A stretch of 64,000 bases of DNA from Ichthyophis bannanicus (lineage: Eukaryota; Chordata; Amphibia; Gymnophiona; Ichthyophiidae), in the NCBI GenBank assembly GCA_033557465.1, contig CM066048.1, forward strand, positions 13,182,305-13,246,304, in the 5' to 3' direction. This document shows positions 11,495-22,599 of the stretch, one piece after another (within the stretch, counting starts at the first letter, position 1; each line of letters starts with the position of its first letter). Below the pieces are notes generated by a model. That model saw only the letters and a list, made by a program, of their open reading frames with translations. It ran no database searches and was not told the DNA's origin. Made by a program: the position numbers and the translations under genes.

Positions 11495-11660
11495 TGGGGA
11501 TAAATGTACTACACTACTTATCATTTACTTATCACTTGTTAGCGCTACAAGGCGTGCGCAGTGCCGTACATTTTCAAGTAAGAGATAGTCAGAGCTCACA
11601 ATCTAATCAAGACAGACTATGCAACAATTGGGGACTAGCGGAAATCAAGGGGAACGGCAA
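11495..11660. repeat. Interspersed SINE-like repeat
   Basis: The segment with AGCGCTACAAGGCGTGCGCA, GCCGTACA and CACAATCTAATCAAGACAGA matches the region at about 57036-57130 in the same orientation, where it reads AGAGCTACAAGGCATACACA and CTTACAGTCTAGTCAAGGCA. Two diverged copies in unrelated surroundings mark it as an interspersed repeat. The family was not identified. Confidence 0.6.
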
Positions 11661-12080
11661 GATGCAGATGGGCGATGAGCAGGAGAATAACGGGCCACTG
11701 GTTCACACACACACACATGCACCACACATACACCGTCAGTCACTGCCCACACTCTGCTCACCACCCAGACACCCACCACCTCTGCGTAAGGACAGCTAGA
11801 AGGAAAAGAGCTTGCACGCAGTCCCGACAGAAGGAAAAAGAGCCTCTGGGAACAAGCAGGAATCAGTCCTCACATAAGGGTGACAGCAGCATCGACGGAG
11901 CCCGTGTGGAAGCATCTCCCCAGCTTTCAAGGAAAGCTTTGGGAGATGCACCAGGCATGCGTAGTCCCCTTCCCACCCAAGGGTGCCATCTTGCCTCATT
12001 CTCCTTTTTTAGGTGGAGCCCTTCGGATGTTGTTCCTTTTTCTTCGAAAAAAGTCTGATTTTTTTTTTAATAGTTAAATT

Positions 12081-13780
12081 TTGTCCTGTTTGCTTACTGG
12101 TTCCTTCTTGCCCCGTGAAGCCAGAGCCTCCTCGGAGTCCTGCAGCCACAGTTCCTCTGAGTGGCAGTCCCCAGAGGAGGAGCATAAGAAGAAACTCTCG
12201 AAGACCACCTCGGAGGACAGATCCAGGAAGAAGGTGAAATCCCACCCCAGGTCCTGCAGTCCCAGGCATGAGTCCGAGGAATTGGGGCAGAAGTGGCCCT
12301 CCAAGTTGCCCCACAAGTAGTCATCTGCTCCCGCTGACCATCCTTGGGCCTCTGAGGCCATCTTCATTGAGGACTTCCCCTCAACAATGCCGACACCAGG
12401 CCCGAAGTTCTCAGTGCCCGCATTGAAGACTGTGGAGCCAACTGGCATGGAGACCAGAATGGCAACCTTACAGAGCAGTATGTCTGCCCTAGTGGCCATG
12501 CAACAAGCATTTATGTCCATCTTGTCCGGTTCATCTGCCTCAACAATGGGACCCTCGACATTGAGGGCTTCCCTGGACATCGAGCCAATCCTCAAGTGCC
12601 ACTGGCATCAAGAGAGGTCCTGGTCAAGGTCCCGGTCCCGTTCTTCGGGACTCCGGTCCTCCTGGCAAGTGCCCGCGGCATGGACAATGATCCACTGTGG
12701 AGAGCGGTCCTCAACCGAGGTGATTGTGCAGCATTGGACTCATACTCTGACTTCGAATCCAAATGGGAGACCAAGGACGAAGAGTCCCAGGCACGAGGCA
12801 ACACCATGACGTGCTCTTGGACCCATCTCCCCTGGCGACCCAATGCCGCTCCCCACCTGAGGACGTTGCATTCCTCAATTTTGTGAGGGATATGGCCAAG
12901 GCTCTCGCGATCGAGACTGAGGCCGAGGATGACCCGTGAACTGATGAATTGGAGATACTCCGAGGCACCCCCGAAGGAAACCCTTATGGTTCCAGTGTCC
13001 CCCCATCTTCGACTGCCTCCTCCTCTGGATGTGGGAAACACCGTCATCTGTACCAATTCTCAGCAGGCGCCTCGACGCCATGTACCGGGTATGCCGGAGC
13101 TCTGGGTTCCAAAAGGCCCAGCTCCCCCACAACTCAATGGTACAGCTTAAAAAACACTCGTCGGTACTGCTTGTCAAGGCGGCCCGAACCCTCGATGCCC
13201 TCGGCTGAAGGCTTTTCAGTGCTTGATGTTGGCATGCTGAATCTACTCATTCCAGCTCTACATTGGCATGTACCTGAAGAAACTGTCAAGAGAGCTTGGG
13301 GGATTCTCAGCAGGCCTCGACGGAGAACCTCTACAGAGTTTCAAGACACTAACCTTGGCGTAAAGGAATGTTTGAAGTTCCTGTCCCAAGCCGTCTATGA
13401 TGGCTTCGAGTCATTGGCTAGGGTGGCCGCTGCAGGCATCAGGGCACGATACCAAGCATGGCTGTAGTTGTCTGACCTAGAACAATGGGTACAGGACAGA
13501 TTAATCGATGTCCACTGAAACCCATCGTGGACAAAGCAGCAGAGATGGAGACCGAGTATGTGACAAGGACCAGGCTCTCGAAAAAGACCTCTGTGCACCC
13601 CTGAAAGAAAACCCTGGGGAAAAAGCCCTTCTTCCCGAGGAAGAAAGGGGGCTTCAATACTGCTGCACACTTCCAAGCCTTCTCAGGCCCTCAGCAGACC
13701 CAGCAACAAAAAGGCCAGGGACATGGTCACAGAAAGCAAAAAGCCCTGAAGCCCCAGGCACCGGATCAGGCCCAGCCCAG
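12081..13780 (+). pseudogene. DIRS copy A gag remnant
   Basis: The sequence is GC-rich and homologous by position and content to gag of copies C, D and E. The N-terminal Cys/His cluster seen in C and E is absent here; an apparent deletion joins the leader to a Ser-rich, acidic segment at about 12110. Later blocks correspond to the gag C-terminus, including a motif near 13395-13470 that parallels YDGFESLA in other copies. Multiple frame changes and stops exist, for example near 12320 and 13465. Confidence 0.7.
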
Positions 13781-13794
13781 TGAAAGCTTTTGAT

Positions 13795-15345
13795 TGCCTG
13801 GGCGTGACCCCCACACCCCCAGGGGGTCCTCTGTTGCCCACAGGAGGGCGCCTAGCCCTGTTTGCCCACAGGTGGACAGCCATCACCACCGATGCCTGGG
13901 TGTTACAGGTGGTCAAAGAGGCTTACCTCCTCCATCTACATCAGGCACATCCCCCGTTCTTCCTAGGACAGCCCACCAGGCCTCTCCTTCACCAGACCCT
14001 ACTCCTCACCGAGCTAGCAGGACTACTCTGGGACAAAGCAGTGGAGTCAATCCCAAAACACCTCTAGGGCACTGGCTTCGCCCAGGTACTTCCTCATCTC
14101 CAAGAGGACTAGGGGCCTCAGGCCCATCCTGGACCAGCGAGAGCTCAACGGGTTTCTGGTCAGGGAGAAATTCAAGATGCTCTCTCTTGGGACACCGCTG
14201 CCATTCCTGCAGCTGGGAGCTTGGCCTTGCTCCTTGGACCTAAAGGATTCTTACATTTACATCCTAATCCACACCAGCCACAGAAAATACCTCTGGTTCG
14301 TGGTGGGGGGACAGCACTGCCAGTACAGGATACTGCCCTTCAGGCTGACCTTGCCTCCAAGAGTCTTTACAAAGTGTCTCGCGGTGGTCTCAGCCCACCT
14401 CAGGCTTCAAGGAGCCTTCATCTTCCCCTACCTGGACGACTGGCTCATAATGGGGGACACAGCTGCAGTGGTACAATGCACCACCGGACGCACCATAAGC
14501 GTCCTGCAGCACCTAGAGTTTGTCATAAACTACCCCAAGTCCCACCTCGCTCTCGCTGAGAGCCTAGAGTTCAGAGGGGCACAGCTGGACACCCTTCAGG
14601 CAAAAGCCTTCCTCCCTCAGGAAAGGTCAGTACACCTCAGGGAACTAACCACAGAAGTGCAATGGTGCAGGACACTACCTGCCCGGATTCTCCTCTGCCT
14701 GCTGGGACACATGGCCTCCACAGTCCATGTGACCCCAGATACCCAACTACACATGAGAGCAGCCCAGTGATGCCTCTGCTCTCAGTGGACCCAAGCTACA
14801 GGCAGGCTCAGGGACAGGGTGGACATGACCCACCAGCTGGCAGACTCCCTTGGAGGGTGGCAGAATCCAGGTCACCTTCAGGCCGGGATGCCCTTCCAGG
14901 CATCCACCCCCCAGAAAGTCCTCACCACGGCGCCTCTGTAATGGGCTGGGGAGCGCATTGCAGAAGCTTCCAGACACAAGGCTTCTGGTCCCAGGGGAAA
15001 TCCGAAGTGCAGATCAACCTGATGAAAATTGAGGCCAAATTCCTGGCCCTCAAAGCCTTCAGCCACCAGCTACAGCACCATGCAGTACTGATCCAGACCG
15101 ACAATCAGGTTGCGACATTCTACGTGAACAAACAGGGGGGAATGGGGTCATACCCCCTTCTACCAGGAGGTGGTAGTCCTCTGCTCTTATGCCGTACACA
15201 GGGATGCTCCTGAGGACGGTCTACCTCCCGGGCCAGGACAATATTTTGACGAACAAGCTGAGCAGGGTACTGCAGCTGCACAAGTGGCTCCTAGACCCAG
15301 CAGTTGCCTCATGGCGGTTCTGGCTCTGGGGCTCGGTTCCTACTT
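13795..15345 (+). pseudogene. DIRS copy A reverse transcriptase/RNase H remnant
   Basis: The RT N-terminus, with VVKEAYLLHL (about 13909-13938), is in one frame up to about 14067. After a frameshift the palm domain runs open from 14177 to 14770, with DLKDSYIYILIH, QYRILPFRLT and the catalytic YLDDWLIMG block at about 14430-14456. RNase H follows, with a GWGAH motif near 14944 and TDNQVATFYVNKQ near 15098-15137, matching the RNase H tether of DIRS elements. RT and RNase H are separated by a stop at 14768. This is the only copy in the window whose palm motif keeps the canonical two aspartates and Trp. Confidence 0.82.
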
Positions 15346-15360
15346 CCCTCACTTATCCTA

Positions 15361-15669
15361 ACCCGCACACACTCCCCTTACCCAAAGCCTTTGCATTCCC
15401 CCATCCCTACCCCTTTTGCACGTTCACCTACCCACCCTTACACGCTACAGATAAGACGCAATACCACTCTGGCCCCCTCCTCACCCAGGTCCCCCATGCA
15501 CATAGCTCGACAGATGCGTCATCCTTAAGAGACATTTGAACATGTCTTTTCTCATTGATTCCCCTACCCAGAAATGCATAAATTTGCAAATGGATGAAGG
15601 GGAAACGCACCTTTCTGTTATGCTCTAAGTGTGCACTTTTCAGCTTGTTAATTTCCCCATGAGTGTCTC
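15361..15669. other. No recognised feature
   Basis: C-rich at first (15361-15500), then AT-rich. No coding, RNA-gene or repeat match with other parts of the window was seen. Confidence 0.5.
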
Positions 15670-15794
15670 AAGAGGGACTTTGTATTTAGATTTTTAGAAA
15701 GCATTTGACACTATATCAACTGACCCCTCTTAATGTACCTGTTTATTCACATCTTCAAAGAAATGCAGATTAGTGAAGCAAGACTTCCTTTGAC

Positions 15795-16175
15795 TATTTA
15801 TTTTATTTTATTTATTTAGTAAACATTTGTATACCGCCGCTTCCTACGATCAGCCGCGGTTACTTTACAGAATCATCATGTATCGTATAATACAATGAAT
15901 TTTTAGAGTACAATTTTGATTTTGGCAACGATTTGCATATCACACGAAATAGAGACTAGATACTTTTCATAATTTTAAATAAACATTCGATTCAAGGGTA
16001 CGAGGGTGGGGGATACAATATACATATATACATGATTACCTATCGGTCGTCAAATGCTTCATTTGTTCCAAGTGTCATTAGAAGATAACTGGTTGTGGTA
16101 AGGTGCTGCAATTAGGTTGGGTTGTAGAATGTCTGAAATAAATGCGTTTTGAGGTTCCTTCTGAACTATGAACCT
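15795..16175. mobile_element. Unclassified insertion inside CR1
   Basis: This AT-rich segment opens with TATTTATTTTATTTTATTTA and ATACCGCCGCTTCCTACGAT and has no counterpart in the other CR1 copies. The TTTA-repeat start suggests the 3' end of an antisense LINE or SINE. A direct duplication GAACTATGAACCTGAACTATG lies at its right edge (about 16162-16182). Confidence 0.55.
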
Positions 16176-16389
16176 GAACTATGTTGGCTCTAGCCCATTA
16201 AACCATGCTAACTATATGTTCAGTAACTGTGTTCTTTAAAATGGTTTCTATCATTTTGCCTGGCATTGACATCAGGCTCACCAGTCTGTAGTTTCCTGGA
16301 TCACTCCTGGAGCCCTTTTTCAAAATTGTTGTTATGTCGGCCAATCTCTATTCTTCACGTACGACAGCTGATTTTAATGATAGCTTACA

Positions 16390-16515
16390 AATTAAGAACA
16401 GAAGATATGCCATACTGGATCAGGTCAAAGGTCCACAAAGTCCAGTATCCTGTTTCCAACAGTGGCCAATCCAGGTTACAAGTACCTGTCAGGTTCCCAA
16501 AATGATTAATAGTAG
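16390..16515 (-). mobile_element. CR1 3'-end fragment nested in CR1
   Basis: AAGATATGCCATACTGGATC and CAGTATCCTGTTTCCAACAG match the CR1 3' end seen at 52950, 27180 and 58775. It lies in the middle of RT sequence of the surrounding CR1, so it is a separate later insertion. Confidence 0.75.
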
Positions 16516-16929
16516 GCCTACAATTTCATTTTTTGCCTCTTTCAGCACCTTGGGATGTATAACCATCCCTTCCAGGTGATTTGCTACTCTTTAGTTTGTC
16601 AAATTGCCCTATTATATCTTCAAGGGCCACCAAGATTTGTTTCAATTCTTCTGAATCATTATCTTTAAATATATTTTCTAGCATAAATATCTCCCCTGAA
16701 AAGGTTTTTATTATGAGTTTTTGCTTCCACAGCAAACTTCTTTTGAAATTACTTTGTTGCCTGTCTTATCAATGTTTTATATCTAACTTTCTAGTTCTTA
16801 TGCTGTTTCCTGTTTTGGAATCCTTTTTCCATTTTTTGATGGATGTACTTTTGGCTATAACAGCCTCGCTCACCTCAGCTTTTAACTATGCCAGTAATCA
16901 TTTGGCCTTCCTTCCACTTTTTTTAAAGC

Positions 16930-17020
16930 GTGGAATGTTGAATGTAAACCGCTCTGATCTAAAATAGAGCGGTATAGAAGAACTGTTAAATAAATAATAA
17001 ATAAATAAATAAATACATCT
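16930..17020 (+). mobile_element. LINE/SINE 3' tail fragment
   Basis: It contains TGTAAACCGCTCTGATCTAA, AGAGCGGTATAGAAGAACTG and a (TAAA)n tail. This is the same tail as the LINE at 1690-2970, and here it interrupts an antisense CR1. Confidence 0.8.
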
Positions 17021-17616
17021 GGTCTGGGCTTCCAAAAAGGGTTTTTTTAAACAATGTGCAAGCCTGATATAAACTCTTAACCCTTGTAGCTGCTCCTTTT
17101 TATTTTTTTTCTAGTCATTTTCCTCATTATTCATAACCTCATTTTAGAAAGTTAAATGCTAACATAGTGGATTCCCTTGCTATCCTCCCTCCAATTATTA
17201 AATCAAGTTTAATCATGTTATGATCACTATTGCCAAGTGTTCCAACACCGTTACTTCTTGCACCATATCTTGTGTTCCAATAAAGATTAGATCTAAAATC
17301 CTGTAGCTTCCCATTGTGTCGGTTCCTGAACCAGCTGCTGCATGAAGCAGTCATTTATTTCAGCTAGAAACTTTATTTCCCTAGCATGTTCTGATGTGAC
17401 ATTTACCCAGTCAATACTGGGGTAATTTAAATCATCCATTACTATGTTGTCAGTTTTTTTAGTTTCTTTAATTTCTACTAACACTTCTTTATCTCTCTAC
17501 TCATTCCATTCAGGTAGGCAGCCTGGCCAGTGATGAGCTGTTTCTTGCTCACTTTTGTGCTGCCTGGTTTTCCCTTCTGCTCTGTCCAGGGGTTAAACAT
17601 CAAAACTGAATGCTAA

Positions 17617-19247
17617 GGGGGGGGGGGGATTCCAAGATGGCCGCACATAAATTTTAGTGCTCCACCGACATTTGCTGATGGGGAGAAAGAGGAAGGGTGG
17701 ACTGCGTAAGCAATCCTGTTTCCCGGCTTACCTCGATTCCAGTTGCCGCGGGCCCGATGGACACTTATTTGGTTTGGCCGGAGCAGCAGTCAGCGGATTT
17801 GTGGGCTGTTTCCTCGTCGACAAGATTGCTGGGCGGAAAAGCTCAAACTCCTTCGAGTTTTGACCTCACGCCCCCTGAAGCACGGCGACCGCCGATGCAG
17901 TTGGAGTCTGTCTCAGTCTCCGGAGAGGAGGTGGTGTCTGGCTCTCACATCGGAGGAGCCTCTTCAACCCAACTGGGGTTGTCTCCGGAGACAGCAGGAA
18001 GCAGTGAGAGGAATCACTGGGGCCATCTGCAGCCCCTCCCTTCATCCAGGAGTGGAGGTCCACTTGAGCCGCAAGATTGTTCGCCGTTTCCCTGTGTGAG
18101 TGTTCCATGGAGGCTGCAGTGACTTGAGGCGCTGAGCAGGGTAAAGTTGCTTTTTCATTTGATTTAATCTGCCCTGAACAATTCACTTTGGAGTACATTG
18201 CTTGAGGAGGCTATTGCCCTTGGGTGAAGGAGTCACATGGGCAAATTCTGACGAACTCTGAGGATATTGCAAGAATATCTCTGCACTTGGATCCTCGCTA
18301 GCTTCTGTGGAGGGACTGTCTGGTCGTTTGGATTGTTTGAACACTCACTCTGAGGCATTTATTAAAGATGCTACTAACATTAAACTTGTTTAGAGCAGTT
18401 AGATAGTCAATGTCGGCTGTTGAATTTAAGGTTGATAAACTTTCCACAGTTTGCTAATACTTCTGCCAAGGAAATGTTTAAATTATATTGAACAGATGTC
18501 TTGGGGGTCCCTGCTGAATCATATCTGCCTCTGGTCAAGATATATTATTTGCCCACAGGCTGTAAGGCTGCTGTAGGGGCTGAATTTCAGGCCTTCAAGA
18601 AGTGGTGGTATTAAATGTTAGAATCCTCTGACTTTGAAACAATTATTCCATCCTCATGTATTCTAACTTATCCTTAATATCAGATAGACAGTGGTTCCTT
18701 AAACTGCTTTTTAGGAAGCGGATTGTTCATTTAAAGGTTGTTTAGTACGGATGTTTCCTGAGCTGGCTAAGGATACTGAGCGCTGAAGGAGAGTATTTCT
18801 ACACCCGAGGCCCTCCTGTTTTGGGGAGGAGGAGAATTCTGCAGCTAGGTGGTATGTTTTTCCTAAAATACCCTTGCAAGTGCCTAATTAAGTTGCTGGG
18901 CAATTCCTATATTTTTTTGTGTCCATCTCAATTGATTTCCTTTTTGAATGCCCATGGTTCTCCAGGGGTGGGGCAAGCAGACCCCCTGAATCAGTGATAT
19001 TGGGTATCGCTGACTGTGTAAAGTTGGGTATTTCTGTCTAGAGTATCTTTATTATATTTTCCTATTTGGGGTTCCCCTCATAGAGTGGGCAGGAGGTGGG
19101 GACACATGTCGTCTTTTCCTCCTTTTAGTCTGTTTCCTTTGTGCATTTGTATCATGTTGTATTATGCACCTCACATTTCATATGCAAGTTTGTTTTCTTG
19201 CATTTTTGTTGGAAATTATAAAGATTAAAGAAAAAACAAAAAGAAAC
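17617..19247 (+). mobile_element. ORF1-only L1-like (HAL1-like) retrotransposon
   Basis: It starts at a G-run followed by ATTCCAAGATGGCCGC, a typical L1 5' sequence, and ends in an A-rich tail (about 19228-19247). An ORF1-like N-terminus lies near 17697-18122. A decayed C-terminus at about 18735-18990 resembles L1 ORF1 proteins (segments such as FPELAKDTE and a degenerate PLQV/PCKC segment). About 270 bp of untranslated sequence follows, then the tail. No reverse transcriptase is present between ORF1 and the tail. The fragment at 55890-56355 has the same arrangement, so the lack of ORF2 may be a property of the family. Confidence 0.65.
17757..18122 (+). pseudogene. L1-like ORF1 N-terminal region
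   Basis: Starting at the methionine near 17757, an open stretch encodes a Ser/Pro-rich, acidic segment ending at 18122. It is placed where ORF1 of an L1 would begin, 140 bp after the 5' end. The segment has no diagnostic domain; the assignment rests on the element context and on the C-terminal similarity downstream. Frameshifts separate it from the C-terminal part. Confidence 0.5.
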
Positions 19248-19860
19248 TTAAGGCTAAAACAAGTCAGCTCAGCTATACTGCTCCACTTGTAAAGAGAGTC
19301 CAGCCTTCTGGTAGCAAACCCCTGACTATCTCTTACTACCAATTAAAAGTTGTAAGATTACTTATTAATCTCGTTTACCGCTCTCTCCTCTTCCGGATTC
19401 TCTTCCGGCCCTTACCAAGCTCTGGCTACAAACTGTCTGTAGCCCAGTCACAGCACTGACAGGCACCTTCTCATTGAGTAAGGTTATCGGATGTTGTTGC
19501 GGGCAAATCTGGGGCACTTATCCAAGCTGCGTGTGTGTGTGTGAGACAGCAACAAGCTGATAAATCAACAGGGAAATAGAAACCGTGATGAAATTCCCCC
19601 TGTACTGGGCAAAATATAAAGACAACGGATGTAAATTCTAGAAACGGACATATTCAAATCAGTAAATTGAAAATAATCATTTTCTGCCCCCTCCATCCCC
19701 ATTGCTAGAATCAGGGCCAGCAGGCTGCCAGTCAGATGGGAGTCGGGGACACAGCTCTAAAATCAGGGACAGTCACCAAAAATTGGAGAGATCTGGTAAC
19801 CTTCTGTTTGAGGGACCTTCACTGTGTCTCTGTCAGATGCCTGGCTCAGCCTGGGAGGTT
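19248..19860. other. No recognised feature (short GT run only)
   Basis: This is intergenic or intronic sequence containing a short (GT)n run near 19530. No exon with usable splice sites or repeat match was seen. Confidence 0.5.
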
Positions 19861-20085
19861 TATTTATTTATTTAGACAGTTTTATATTCCACCTTATCCT
19901 TCAATCAAAGTGGTCACAATTGGGGGATACATTTAACACGAGGGGATATGAGACACATACACTAATACTTACAGGGAACATGGGCAATGGAGGGTTAAGT
20001 AGCTTGCCCAAGACCACAAGGAGCACCTGTGGGACTAGAAGCCCCAGTCCTTCCGGCCCAAGGTTGCTGTCCAAGGTTGAGGTGG
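19861..20085 (-). mobile_element. tRNA-derived SINE, antisense, 5'-truncated
   Basis: It begins with (TTTA)n and continues with ACAGTTTTATATTCCACCTT, AGTAGCTTGCCCAAGACCAC and CCCCAGTCCTTCCGGCC. It aligns with the antisense SINE at 27366-27655 and with the complement of the complete SINE at 31885-32172. The tRNA-like head is missing here. Confidence 0.8.
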
Positions 20086-20404
20086 ATGTTCAGTGTTGGG
20101 GTTTTGGTTCAGGCTTGTTTCAGAATTATTCAGAAACCCAAGTCCCAGTAAGCCAGGCCAAACTGGAGCAAGAACGAGGTGTAGGCCTGTCACTCCTCTC
20201 TTCTACAAGGCAGAATTCTGTAGCTGACTGTGTAATCCAGAGCAGGGGGGCCTGTTTATTAGCAGTGGGGGAAAATGAATATCTGAGAAGGGCGACCTAA
20301 TGGGATTTGGCTTTGGGGCTCTGCATTTTTTGATGTTCGTATTAACGCTTGGATTTTGTCAGCTGATGAATCTCTCTGTTTCTTCCTCCACCACCCACTC
20401 GTAG

Positions 20405-20556
20405 CTCCGCCTGCTTTCCACGAGACTCCACCTGCCTTTGTGGAGGTGCGCGGTGGCGACACGGTGAGCCTCGCCTGCGTGGCCTATGGGAACCCAAAGC
20501 CCTTCATTACCTGGAAGAGGAATGGGGTCGTCCTAGCAAATGGTGACAAGATCCAG
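20405..20556 (+). CDS. IGSF9: IGSF9-family exon: N-terminal half of Ig domain 2
   Basis: The acceptor is a pyrimidine tract ending CACTCGTAG before 20405, and the donor CAG/GTGAGG follows 20556. The exon is 152 bp and enters in phase 1 and leaves in phase 0. It encodes the linker ETPPAFVEV, then the Ig B-strand cysteine in SLACVAYGNPKP and the core tryptophan in ITWKRNG. These fit the second Ig domain of IGSF9/IGSF9B, type I membrane proteins that act in dendrite growth and synapse adhesion. The next exon supplies the second cysteine. No earlier exon was found, so upstream exons should lie outside the window or in unrecognised sequence. Confidence 0.85.
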
Positions 20557-22266
20557 GTGAGGCTACTGGGTCCTGGGAGTAAGGAGGGATGGCAGGGGAT
20601 GTGCTAAGTCTGAAATCTCAACAGACATTATCTTCTACTGTCTTCCCTATGAGAGCAACAGTGGTACAGCCACCGATGTCGCTGTATCCCCAGACATGTG
20701 GTTACCAGCAGATGCGTTAGGGGAACATGGAAGCCCTGCTTTTGACTCTGTGACCTCAGACAAATCTCTGTCTCCCTCATGACTGAATAACATTATTCTT
20801 CCTCCCCCCATCCCAAGAAGCTGACATACAGATCAAGAGCTAGTTTCTGAAAGGCTGTATGAAAGCCACCTGGGTGAAAAAATTATAAATGCAAATGAGG
20901 ATTATTATTAGTATTGATGGAGACGAGCTGTGAAGCTTTATTGGTGTTTGGTGGGGGGTGGGGGGCTGTTTAGATAGAGCGTATAATACAGTGACTGTGA
21001 TCCTAGTGACTGAAGGGAGGGAAGACCTGAGAGAGACAAGCTACAAGAGGGCTGAGCATACCCATTTGGAGATTTAAGAAGTAGTGTTGGGATAAGAGGG
21101 TCTAGTTGGAGTTTAGGCTGCACCAGCAGCAACCACCTTGGGTGCCAAGCTATTAGGAGGGGGGGGGGGAGGAAGGTGGCACACTGTCCTTTTGAGTCAG
21201 TCTGTATGTCTGTGAACATGTGATCCCCACAGGGAAGGGGGTAATGAAAGAAAGCCTTGCCTGAAGCAGCATTTTGTCCAGCGACTGCCCTTGCAACACC
21301 CCCCTTCCCCTCCCCCCCCCCCTCCATGGGCTGGCCAGACAATGACAGCTCTGCAGCCTTCAAGGAACATGGGCTTTCAGGCTACTGGGAGGAAAAGGTG
21401 ATGGTGCCCCTTTCATTATGGACATGGTACATCCTCAGAGGGGAAATCCCCTCCCCGCCCGCCCCCAGACCAACATTTTCCTCCAGTCAGCTCCTAGGTG
21501 GAAGCAGGATGGCTTCTGGGCCGTGATTGCTCTGCACATCATGTCTGTAGGCTGCTGGGTCCCAGCCCAGTGTTCCTTCTCAGTATGGTGGGTGAGAGCA
21601 GGACCCAGAGCACGGAATCTTCATGTATTCAGGAGGAACTGCTGGGCCTCCCCCCAGCTGCTGCCTCCGATGCAGGTGGGAGATGGGGAATGCCAATCTG
21701 AGCTGCCGCTGGTAGGAAGCGGGAGGCTTCTGTCTGCGGTGGTGATGAGTGAAAGATCCTCCTGTTTCGGGGAGGAGGGGGAATACCGAGGAAAGGGGAG
21801 GGGAGAGCTGGAAAAAAGAAAGGGGTCAGAGGGTGGGGGGAGAGATGGATCTACTGTGCCAGAGCTACTGCATTGCTAAAGTCAGAACCATGGGGCATTC
21901 CACAAAGGGGAGGGGGTGGGTCGCTCGTTTCAGTTTTAGCACAGGGCGCTGGCTAACCTAGATCTGGCACTGAGTGAGGATACCTGATGTCTCAGCTCAC
22001 ACCTACTCTTGCGGTAAACTGCAGACAGGTCGCATCCCAGGAGGAAATTCCAACTCTGAAGCAGAAAACAAAACAGCCAGATTAATGGTAAATTAGGAGT
22101 CAGGACTGACTTGAAGGCACACATTGCATTGCATTTGCGTTACCAGGGATCGTTGAGCCCTGAGCCTGAGACTTTGCTGACCTCTAGTGGCCAGTTTGTA
22201 TATATCTGTGCTAGCAGAACATGTCTCGGCTCTTTGCCCTTCAATGGACTCTCTGTTTCTCCCCAG
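20557..22266 (+). other. Intron of IGSF9-like gene (1,710 bp)
   Basis: It lies between the two exons of Ig domain 2 and begins GTGAGG and ends CCCCAG. It contains poly-G/poly-C runs (about 21160-21175 and 21305-21325) and a purine-rich stretch (21770-21850), but no element shared with the rest of the window was recognised. Confidence 0.8.
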
Positions 22267-22384
22267 GTGAACAACGGCTCCCTGACTATCAGCAGCATCG
22301 TACGGAGCAACGCCGGGGTATACACGTGCCATGCCTCCAGCCCCGAGGGGGAGATTATTCACACCAGCCGTCTGCTCGTTCATG
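22267..22384 (+). CDS. IGSF9: IGSF9-family exon: C-terminal half of Ig domain 2
   Basis: The acceptor is TTTCTCCCCAG before 22267 and the donor ATG/GTAATT follows 22384. The exon is 118 bp, phase 0 in and phase 1 out, continuing the frame of the exon at 20405. It encodes NGSLTISSIV, then the F-strand GVYTCHASSPEGE with the second Ig cysteine, and the closing strand TSRLLVHG. The usual Asp of the D-x-G-x-Y-x-C motif is replaced (SNAGVYTC). The split glycine codon is completed at 51118, giving the GPP linker into the next Ig domain. Confidence 0.87.
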
Positions 22385-22599
22385 GTAATTCAAGGGGGTG
22401 GACAGTGAGGGGAGAGCAGTGCACAAGGCACTGGGTAGGTTGGATCAGGGGCTGAGAGATGCGACAGGCAGAGCTTAAGGTGAGGATGAGACAAGGGGGG
22501 GGGGGGGGCCAAAGAGACAGGGGAAGCCCTGCCCAAGTGAAGGGGTGAAACACGGTAGCAGTGGAAATGGGAGACATTTCATTCTACCTATTACCTTAG

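Larger units (their letters stand above)
11835..15360 (+). mobile_element. DIRS retrotransposon copy A (left end to RNase H)
   Basis: The copy starts with the family's left terminus (CTGGGAACAAGCAGGAATCA at about 11837). It continues through a GC-rich leader that includes AAGGGTGCCATCTTGCCTCA, then gag, reverse transcriptase and RNase H remnants. The similarity stops near 15350, before the tyrosine recombinase, the internal complementary region and the right terminus present in copies D2 and E. Orientation is the same as the host gene. All frames are broken. Confidence 0.88.
15670..17510 (-). mobile_element. CR1 LINE fragment, antisense, with several later insertions
   Basis: Blocks at 15680-15790, 16190-16390, 16515-16930 and 17020-17500 align in order with the antisense CR1 at 53112-55866. 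They correspond to parts of RT, the linker and the endonuclease C-terminus, respectively. Short minus-strand frames at 16526-16735, 17139-17354 and 17293-17484 show KLKSSKSPGRDG, LGNSDHNMIKLDLIIGG and DDLNYPSIDW, equivalents of CR1 RT block and endonuclease motifs. The copy is older than the one at 53 kb, with many stops. Three unrelated insertions split it, listed separately. Confidence 0.85.

Noticed and set aside
20259..20462. Minus-strand frame overlapping the first IGSF9 exon
   Set aside because: It is the shadow of the exon on the other strand and has no independent support.
21938..22124. Possible extra IGSF9 exon before 22267
   Set aside because: No frame carries Ig-like residues with matching splice phases; the flanking exons already join in phase 0 with a continuous Ig domain.
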